NCBI GenBank assembly: GCA_029573725.1
Contig: JAKQDQ010000042.1
Location: 312,777-376,776, forward strand
DNA: 64,000 nucleotides
Reading direction: 5' to 3'
From: Verrucomicrobiota bacterium
GTDB lineage: Bacteria > Verrucomicrobiota > Verrucomicrobiia > Limisphaerales > JADLHS01
The notes under the pieces are model-generated. The model saw nothing but the letters and a program-made list of their open reading frames with translations, had not been told where the DNA came from and searched no databases. Below are positions 54,001-61,200 of the stretch, piece by piece. Within the stretch, counting starts at the first letter, position 1; the number at the start of each line of letters is the position of its first letter. The position numbers and the translations under genes were made by a program.

Positions 54001-54725
54001 CGCACGCGCAGCAACGACGTACCCACCGTGACCCGTTCGTAATAGGCGACTTGATGGGTCGCGCCGTTCGCCAGGAGCACGCGGGTGGCTTGTTCGTAAC
54101 TGCGATCGGAGTTTTGGCCCAGCAAGGTGTGCGTGGTGAAGGCCGAGCCGCCACCGTTGATGAACAGGCGCACAATGTTCTCGGTCGCGCCGTTCCAGGT
54201 CGAACTTAACAGCAAATCCTCCAGGGCACTCGTGCCGGTGATTTGTCCGGCGGCGAGCGAAAACGGACCGATCATGCCCGGCGGAATCCAATCACTCAAT
54301 TGCGGCATCGCACCGGAGCCATTGATCCCGACCAGTTTCACACGGCCTGACTCCGGCGCGGTGAGCGCCAGCGTGTCACGCGTCGTCACAAGCAAGCGCC
54401 CGGCCGTCACGCCCGTGATGTTGTAAATGCCCGCGGCCAGACCGGGCGTCCATTCCAGCGCGCCGGAGTTGTCGAGTTGGAAGCCCGCTCGCACCGTGCC
54501 CGTCCCGCGATCAATGAGAACCACATCCGCACGCCCATCGCCATCGAGGTCCGCGTAACCGGTGGCTTCCACCGGCCCGACGTGAAATTGCGTTGGCGGA
54601 AGCGGTGACTGGGCCAGCGCCACGATCCGTGGGAAGAGCCAGCAGAGCAGCAACAGCTCGAGAAGCGCGAAACGCGCGAACCGTCCAACGGACCGGCGAC
54701 AGGACCGTCGCCCGCCTCGGGGCAT
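51063..54725 (-). CDS. Giant exported protein 3 (FG-GAP-like, chitobiase-like Ig and TSP3-like segments)
   Basis: The product, about 1220 residues, has a basic N-terminus and signal peptide (FARFALLELLLLCWLFPRIV). An FG-GAP/VCBS-like segment follows (TGYADLDGDGRADVVLIDRG, with a second weaker one near LEDLLLSSTWNGATENIVRL). Near residues 510-600 is a chitobiase C-terminal-like Ig module (PGTFNEGVAVTLIAPAGFSI, WLHRDTRLQAYATAGVARTA). Then come a TSP3-like stretch (LSTLDDGIPDYVKLGLGFNP), a long mixed region, a second such stretch (SDGNLLDDDWERLFFGAPG), and a closing FN3-like module ending DAAFWRLSLSLK. It is the last of three giant genes. ATG 54725 suits the signal; ATG 54869 overlaps the previous stop (TGATG) and would add 48 basic residues. 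Function unknown. Confidence 0.72.
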   Translation of the reverse strand: MPRGGRRSCRRSVGRFARFALLELLLLCWLFPRIVALAQSPLPPTQFHVGPVEATGYADLDGDGRADVVLIDRGTGTVRAGFQLDNSGALEWTPGLAAGIYNITGVTAGRLLVTTRDTLALTAPESGRVKLVGINGSGAMPQLSDWIPPGMIGPFSLAAGQITGTSALEDLLLSSTWNGATENIVRLFINGGGSAFTTHTLLGQNSDRSYEQATRVLLANGATHQVAYYERVTVGTSLLRVRALNEAGSPLRLTVPSLPVDGQFVLSPFAGPLAQLVTYVPGAGTYQVHPLTFDGVNYAAGAPVSQPAGFAIGRIAVVAADNTARLLVIAAEGSQAVLRHTPDGTNSATFTPPAGEVFTSVVALPNGANGFQLLSGPGVTERSRTARSYKFNSGTGNYDLVNTTTLAPVSEVSGAGHVLVYSGEPFVAPNARVLSRQRSHDWSSSPWLGPPVSATGETFSDELSGLAQPAAVSFGAAPGGATHVLASQFEPQLSVFPLDAASGVAAGAVKPTPLPGTFNEGVAVTLIAPAGFSIVFRTQAGAAWQAYTQPIWLHRDTRLQAYATAGVARTAVLDVWYRFNSPAGQLSTLDDGIPDYVKLGLGFNPAELPDRAANNNPGNTLNYLQILLENTGVPLRHTSGTALELHVRPWSHDGLTTASVPTLVAGHALPDGQPNPGNHITVYDVSGQALDSNLAEHWGYFGANQTAAWLRGIGRAGRSRVTVAASSPSFALDFVPPYSAGSLFQGRELAGLVVLPASSAVTFVHPYGGGSDATEAAAWKAAAIQFYQTNPPPSVGATIDPLETTLTLVFEQWITRRFVMRGVLPASYLPTPGNANPNRLTLTAYRSSEPATPIPTNGVATGRVLPTPEQLEELERYRSPSDTGHLLGEVIKTMRMALRESSDNKLVALRAVTLDVYRISARWGGVFPGAFPGPLEALREFLATGVMPSAYRNDWVGGLPPEIGATLTPLTVEDYTAALQGLDSLLNMPSSRPVVTRDLRVRADSVGLNCTILDRFAFGNTVALVDANGRPYRFPNAFHVVPGLALQVLGFADVPASACATETLEVVRIGNEAQTRVTSVPLPSATDSDGNLLDDDWERLFFGAPGNDPFADLGGGYTLLQSYLDGSDPWSPGNYPPAQLGLPAVEIAAVNETTVQLTWHFPPAYAQFINFKLQTVPALGGAWWEQFAVVENVGGGYFRIVATRDPGADAAFWRLSLSLK

Positions 54726-54868
54726 GGGAAGGTGCTCCCTGCACCGCAGGGCAAATTGTCCAACCTGACGGTTCATGGGATTTTCAAACCCTGTGTTTCC
54801 CGTCCCGACGGCTCTGCCGCGCCGCCGGTCTGGCTTTCGAATCTGGAGGATAGATTGCCTGGCATTCA

Positions 54869-57800
54869 TCACAGTTCGACGTCGTTGGTCACGAGCACTT
54901 CTTCGATCTCGCCCGTGACGGGGTGCAGCAGCATGAGGTAATAGCGATACTTTGCCCGCCCCACGATGGGTTGGGTGTCCAACACGTACAGATAGCCGGG
55001 ATCGGCTGGCGTGGCGCTCGCGCCGTTGGGTTGTTTCACATGGACAAACGGATCGTAAATCGTGTAACCGCCGGAACTCGTCGCCCACGCGATGGCTTCC
55101 ATGCGCGGTGACACCTGCGAAATATCGCCGGGCACTTGGGGCCAGAGCGCACTGGGTACTTGTGTCCGATACAGCACAAACGGCGTCAACCGGCGCGGCT
55201 CCCCGCTGCCGAGCCGCACATATACCTTCTGCAAGGGGTCGGTGACATCGGTGGTGGTCAGCAGGAAACGCGAGTTCTCCACGTCATGCGTGATGCGGCC
55301 CACCAGTTCGCCGATGCGCACCATGCCGCCGCCCCAAATCGGATTCGACTCAGCGACAATGTTTGGATGAAAGCTGGCGGCCGGCATCGTGGGCGGCAGT
55401 TTGCGCGAAGGCCAGGGCACGTCCGGCCCGACGTATTCCTGCGGGGGCGACCAGGTAAAGCGTTGCTTGTTGCTGCGCGGCGTTTGCCCGCCGGTCACCG
55501 TGGTGCCGCGCACATAGATGTCCAGTTCAGCATCCACCGCCAGCGGAACTTCCACTTGGAACGAAGAACCGTTGCCAAAGCCATCCCGCAAATCCGGCGT
55601 GACATAGCGCCGGTAGGATTTCAGTCCGATCATGATGTTGTCCTGATAAGTCAAACCCGGCACGGTGCCGTCAGGAATGGGGGGCAGCCCGCTAATGAGC
55701 ACTTGGAAGCTGCGCAAGCCCCACCGCGGCGCGAACCATTGAATGCGCGCGACGGGATTGGTTTCACCGCCAAGCGGTCGCACCGGCGCGAGGACCGGCG
55801 CGGGGGGGGCAAATTTGAAATTCAATCCCACACAACCCAGTGGTGTGAGTGGACCGGGATTGCCGTGCCGGTCAAACGCCTGCACAAAGAAACATGCCTC
55901 GCCTGCATAGAGCGGCATGGAGGTCCAGAGATTCACAATCGGTGTGTTGGTGTCGAACGTGCCGGAATCCTCGCGCAGCAACGTGAGCGGACCGTCATCC
56001 ACGCGGAAATAGAGTTTGTATTGCGTCATGTCCGGCAGCGGCAGGAACGAGACTTCCAGGCCATTGTCCGTTTGGCCTTCCACCTCCGGCGGCACGGGCA
56101 CATGCGCTTCGCACGGACGCCGACCCGATGCCAAATCCACCAGCCCGGTTTCGTAATGGACGCTGACGTCCACCGTCACCACCGCGCCGACGTTGGTGGC
56201 GGGAGCGGGCAGATTTACCGTGTATTGCGGCGTTTCAAATCCACTGCCCGCCAGCGTGCCGACGCGCGCCCGCAACCAGACCGAAAAACCCTCCGCCTGG
56301 GGCACGTACGTCAGGCGCAGCGGCAGGAACATCTCCCCCGGTTCAAATTCAAACCGCCCCACCTGCACACTCGACGTGCCCAGACCCCAGTCCAATTCCA
56401 CCCAACCCAGATTCGGGTCCTGGTTTGTCCGCACGAACACCACGTCCACCGTGATATAGGTCGGAATCACGGGACCGGTCGAGGGGTATTGTCCCTCCAC
56501 GAGCCGCCGGCCAAACTCCGCGACCGGTTCAGCACACTGAATGACCAGCCCGCCTTCCGGCGAACCCGGCCCGGTGCGATCTCGCAGCACTCCTGCCACG
56601 GGCGGACTGTGCCCAGAAATGTTCCCGCCAAAGGGTGGCGTGGCGCAGGCGACGGCATTCGTCGTGTCGTCCACCGCGCGCACGGTGTACCAATACGTCT
56701 TCGCGCAATCCGCCGGCGCACTGGGTGAACCCGGGCCATTGTCGAGGAATGAAAACTCCGTTGCATTTCCCGTGTGGGGCACGGTGCCGACGAGATTGGC
56801 GAGCGGGTTGCCGCCGAGCGCAGTGAGTTGCGCGGTGCTTTCCCAGCGATACACGGCGTAAAGCGTCGTGGCCTTGTCTTCCTCCGGCGGATTCGCCGCC
56901 CACCGCACCCGCAAATGCTGCTGGGGCGTGCCGGGATTCTGATAATCATTGTCCACCCGCAACACCTTCGGTACGCGCGGCGGCAACCGGCTGCAAAATG
57001 TGCCCAACACCCCGGGCGATACCGCCCCGTCGCGACCCAGCAAGTCGCACGCGGTGACGAAGTAATAATACTGATCGCCGTTCTTTGGCGGAGGCGCGGT
57101 GGGATGGCCGGGAAACCGGCTGCCATGATCCGCCACAAACTGCACGGTGTGATCACTCGTCGCCGCTTCCACGGCATCCAACGTGCGACCCGGCAGCACG
57201 GGTGCTTGATTCACGCGTCCGACCGGCCCCAGCGGATTGAGCGCCTGACTGACGAGCGTCGCCGCCGCCGGCGGGGTGTTGTGCCAGTTGTTGGCCTCGG
57301 CGTGATTTCGGCTCACGCGCCAGACATTGAAACCGTGCTGCGCGAGGGAAAGTCGCCGCAATGCGGATGGACTGTCCCACCGCAGCGGAATGGCGAGATC
57401 CGTCGTGGCAGGCCGGTTCGGATCTGGCGGGGCGATTTGCACCGTGCTGGGCGCGGGCAACGTCAGCGGCGCGGCGGCGTTCACCGTCACGCGGCCCAGT
57501 ACCGCTTCATCCGGCGCGGTCGGCGAGGGGCGATACCGAATCTCAAACGTGACCGGACCACTCGGGGGAATCGGCACCGCGTGCCCGGTCCCGAGGGCCA
57601 TGGCCAGCGACGGAAACGTGCGCGCGGCGAGTTGCAGTGCGCCGAGTAATTCCGGTTTGTCCGCCACGCCTTGAATCACTGCCGACGCAATTTCGGCATC
57701 GGACAAACTGGTGTGTGGCACGAGTTCCTCGAACAACTCGGTCAACGCTGTGCGCAGGGCGGCGGAATTTTCCCCGAGCGCACTTCGGGCGCGATCCTGC

Positions 57801-58273
57801 AAACTGCCAATGGCCGCGGCCGACGTCTGCACGCGCACGACGGCTTCAAGGCGATAATTACCGGGTGCATCCGGCAGGCCGTCCTTGCGCCAGACGGACC
57901 AATTGCGCGGGGCGAACAAATCCAACGCCGTCGAGCGCCAGTGGAGATATGCCCAATGCTGGCCGTTGGCTTGCGTGGTGAGGCCGACGGTATAAACCAT
58001 CGGCTCTGCGCCCTGCGCGAGCGCGGGGGTTGCCCGGAACAGGATTCCAGCCACCAACATCAACGCAAAAACAAGTGTTTGCCCTCCGGATTGGCAGCAA
58101 CCGACGCAAGTCGGCTCCAACCTCTTCGGGGATTCAGGTGGAGCGGACCCATGTCCACTGCCACAGGGGACATGCTGAGGGCGGGCGATGAACCCACTTT
58201 TCGGTTTCATCGTGACTGCCCCGGAAACTCGCGCCGCCGGCGCTGCATTCAAATGGTTCATCCCCAGTTTCAT
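54869..58273 (-). CDS. Giant exported protein 2 (fibronectin III-like modules)
   Basis: The 1134-residue protein has a hydrophobic signal at residues 66-87 (TLVFALMLVAGILFRATPAL), unusually far from the start. A helical piece (ARSALGENSAALRTALTELF, DAEIASAVIQGVADKPELLG) is followed by a series of FN3-like modules from about residue 200 to 1130 (HLRVRWAANPPEEDKATTLY, YWYTVRAVDDTTNAV, DMTQYKLYFRVDDGPLTLLR, RYYLMLLHPVTGEIEEVLVT). ATG 58273 overlaps the stop of the upstream giant gene (ATGA). The first 60 codons carry two DNA hairpins (58101-58114 and 58150-58174), so they may be leader rather than coding sequence. No enzyme motif was seen. It probably works with its two neighbours as a surface assembly. 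Confidence 0.72.
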   Translation of the reverse strand: MKLGMNHLNAAPAARVSGAVTMKPKSGFIARPQHVPCGSGHGSAPPESPKRLEPTCVGCCQSGGQTLVFALMLVAGILFRATPALAQGAEPMVYTVGLTTQANGQHWAYLHWRSTALDLFAPRNWSVWRKDGLPDAPGNYRLEAVVRVQTSAAAIGSLQDRARSALGENSAALRTALTELFEELVPHTSLSDAEIASAVIQGVADKPELLGALQLAARTFPSLAMALGTGHAVPIPPSGPVTFEIRYRPSPTAPDEAVLGRVTVNAAAPLTLPAPSTVQIAPPDPNRPATTDLAIPLRWDSPSALRRLSLAQHGFNVWRVSRNHAEANNWHNTPPAAATLVSQALNPLGPVGRVNQAPVLPGRTLDAVEAATSDHTVQFVADHGSRFPGHPTAPPPKNGDQYYYFVTACDLLGRDGAVSPGVLGTFCSRLPPRVPKVLRVDNDYQNPGTPQQHLRVRWAANPPEEDKATTLYAVYRWESTAQLTALGGNPLANLVGTVPHTGNATEFSFLDNGPGSPSAPADCAKTYWYTVRAVDDTTNAVACATPPFGGNISGHSPPVAGVLRDRTGPGSPEGGLVIQCAEPVAEFGRRLVEGQYPSTGPVIPTYITVDVVFVRTNQDPNLGWVELDWGLGTSSVQVGRFEFEPGEMFLPLRLTYVPQAEGFSVWLRARVGTLAGSGFETPQYTVNLPAPATNVGAVVTVDVSVHYETGLVDLASGRRPCEAHVPVPPEVEGQTDNGLEVSFLPLPDMTQYKLYFRVDDGPLTLLREDSGTFDTNTPIVNLWTSMPLYAGEACFFVQAFDRHGNPGPLTPLGCVGLNFKFAPPAPVLAPVRPLGGETNPVARIQWFAPRWGLRSFQVLISGLPPIPDGTVPGLTYQDNIMIGLKSYRRYVTPDLRDGFGNGSSFQVEVPLAVDAELDIYVRGTTVTGGQTPRSNKQRFTWSPPQEYVGPDVPWPSRKLPPTMPAASFHPNIVAESNPIWGGGMVRIGELVGRITHDVENSRFLLTTTDVTDPLQKVYVRLGSGEPRRLTPFVLYRTQVPSALWPQVPGDISQVSPRMEAIAWATSSGGYTIYDPFVHVKQPNGASATPADPGYLYVLDTQPIVGRAKYRYYLMLLHPVTGEIEEVLVTNDVEL
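58101..58174. other. Two hairpins at the 5' end of giant gene 2
   Basis: CCGAC-GCAA-GTCGG (58101-58114) and CATGTCC with GGACATG (58150-58156 with 58168-58174) are perfect stems of five and seven base pairs. They lie inside the annotated N-terminal extension of giant protein 2, between the coupled ATG and the signal peptide. They could control translation or mark a mobile palindromic insert. Confidence 0.45.
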
Positions 58274-61200
58274 TTCACACTCGGTTTGCTGCCATTGGAT
58301 TTGCCGCCGCCAGTTTCAGCGGAGATTTTCACCGTGCGCGACGCTTCCACGCACAGCGGACAGACCCCGATTTCCACATACACCCGGCCCTGGCCGGTGA
58401 GTTTGAACTTCGAACCTTGCTTCAGCCCGGCCATGTTGAGCTCGCCGCCCAGACTCAACATGCACAACGCATCACCGGACACCAACAACTTGCCGCGCGC
58501 GCCATAGGTCGGCCCTTCGACAAAGTAGAAAATCCCCAGGCCCATGCCGGCGTTGACGCGGAAGAAACACGTCGCCGGAATACCGAGCATCGCCTCGGAC
58601 ACGGGAATGTGCGCCTCGCCATAAACATACGCGCCGGTGAACGTCGGATTCGGCTGGCCCAGCGCGCCCGCCGCGAACAGGTCCCACATCATGATCGGCG
58701 CGAGCGAACAGGTGCGCCCAAAGAAGATGCCGCCCTTGGCCTTGTAACTGTTGAACCGCAATCCCAAGGCGGCGGACAAATAATTCTCCTCGGCCCCAAA
58801 CGCCACCGCCACGGCAAGATCCGTAATCGAGAACGCCTCAAAAGAAACCTCGCCCGCCGTCTTCTGCACCGAACCAGCGAAACCGATGGGCTGTAATTTC
58901 CCCTGCGGCGTGATGGCGAACGAAAACTTGGTGTTGATGTCCGCCCGTAAATCCGGACTCAGAAAATCGAACGGCACATTGACCGCGCCCAGGATGACTT
59001 CCGCCGCATCCATCCCCGCCACGCCGCACGGGGAATCGTCCGCGCCGGACTGGTATTGATTGATCTCCATGAACGCGTTGAACGTGGTCTTTTCGGGAAC
59101 GGACCATTGGAACTTCGCGTCCACCCGCACCTGCCGCAGGGCGTCGCCGTTGAAAATGGCGTAACCATCAATGCCCGCGCTCGCCATCGCCGGACCAAAC
59201 AATCCCAGCACATTGCTAAAACCCAGGTCCAGATCCGTGAAGGCCGAGGTCAGCGCGCCCTTCACAATCTCGTTCACCTGGCCAAACGTTGAATCCAGCG
59301 CGCTGCGCAACGCGCCGTTCAAATCAAAGACGCGCTGCTTGATGGTGCTCTGCACGTTGGCGACGTAGGCCGTGGCGTAAAACTTGTCCGTCACACTGCG
59401 TCGCAGTTTTTGTTTCACGACCGTCGTGCTGGCGAGGTTAAACCGGTTGTTGGCGTTGAACGTGCCGAGGTAACTGCGAATGTTGCTGCGGATTTGCTCG
59501 TTGAGCGCGGCAAACTCACTGCTCAACGCGGCGGCCAGCAGGCTGTTGAGTTCCGTCCCGAATTGACCATTCAACGAGGTGCGCACCTGGAACAGCGCCG
59601 TGCGCAGCTCCACACAGGCATTGCGCAGGTCCGCCAACGTCGGCGCGGCGGATTCGAGATGTGGCACGAACAACGCGTCGAGTTCCGCCGCCGCGAGATT
59701 CCCCACCACCGCGGCCAGGTTGCCGCTGACTTCGGCGGCAAGTTCCTCGACGAGGACGCGCACCAAGGTTCGCATGAGCGCCGGGTCCACCGCGCCATTG
59801 ACGCCGGGTCGCAGCAACCCCTGCGGCCCGGTGAAGGTGTCGAGCGCGGCGATGGTTTGATCCAACGCACTGCCCAGTTCGGCGATTTGCGATCCCGGCC
59901 CGCCCCCGAGTTTGCTCCAAATTTGCTGCTCCACCAGCGGGAATGCTCCCGCAAAGTAGTTGGACAACGACGGCGCAGTGCCGCCGACCCAACCCGTGCC
60001 GGTCCATTGCGTCAACAGATGCGCGTGAATCTGATTCGCCAGCGAATCCAAGCTGCTGCCAAGAAATCGTTCGAAGTGTTCCTCCATGCGATCCGCCAGC
60101 AAGCCGTTCATGCGCTCCAAGCCGGTGTTTAAGGAGCCGACCACCGCGCTGCCAAGCGCGTTGCTGATGACCGTGGCCATGCCGGTCGCCTCGCCCACCG
60201 TATCCAAAACGAAGTTCGCAAGGTTCACCTGTGGCAAACCGACCTGGGCGCCGAACCGGACTTCTGCGCGTTCGGCACTGAGATAGGCGATGCGTTGTTC
60301 CATGTTGAGCACCACGAAATCGTCCTTGATCGGCGTCACCGAACGGAACGAACGGGTCGGGAAATCCCAGCGCACCGGGAAATTGAAATCAATCGCGCCG
60401 CCGAGCCATTCCTGTTTGGCGCGCGTGAAGTAAGTCGCGTTGGTGCGGTAGTTCAACAGATTCGCCGCCGTGCTGCCCGGGAAGCCGCGATTGTCGGGAT
60501 CGTGATAACCGTTTTGGAAGAAGCTCTTGCTGCTCCACGTGCCGTTGGCCAGGAAGATTTCCGCATTGCCCCAAACACCAGGATTGTCCGGATTCGCGGG
60601 CGGGCGATGCGACGCCGTTTGCAGATGCGCCGGCAACGCCTCGAAGAACGACACTTTCACGAGGCCGGGCAGATTGATGAACCCTTTTTCCAACGCGCCC
60701 GGGCCGGGATTGGGATGCACGTAATTGGGCGCGTTGCCCAATGTGTTGAAGAACGCCCCAACCGTCGGCGTGACATAATACGTTTCATAACCACTCGCTC
60801 CCGGAGCCGCGCGGCGCGGTCCGCGAACTTTCACTTGGGACGGCGCGAGCAATCGCGAGTCAAGATTCGTCGGCCCGCCGTTGCGCGGAATGAAGTTGCC
60901 ATGCGGAAACACGCCCAGTTTGCCCTGAAACGAATCGCTGACGTGCGCCATGCAGGCATCCACGCCAAGCGCGAGAAAGCCGTTGCCCGGATTGCAGAGT
61001 TGCGCCGGGTCGCGGGTGAATTCAATCGCCGAAACATCCAGCGGCGCCTCCCAGTATTTCGCCACGATGGACTGCGGTCCGTTTTGCACGTCGGCTTTAT
61101 CGAGCGCGCCGTTGCACAGGAACATCAGCCTCTCGAACGCAATGGTGGCATCGGTGGGATACGGGAGATACAGACTGCCCTCCGTGCGGGAATCCACGTT

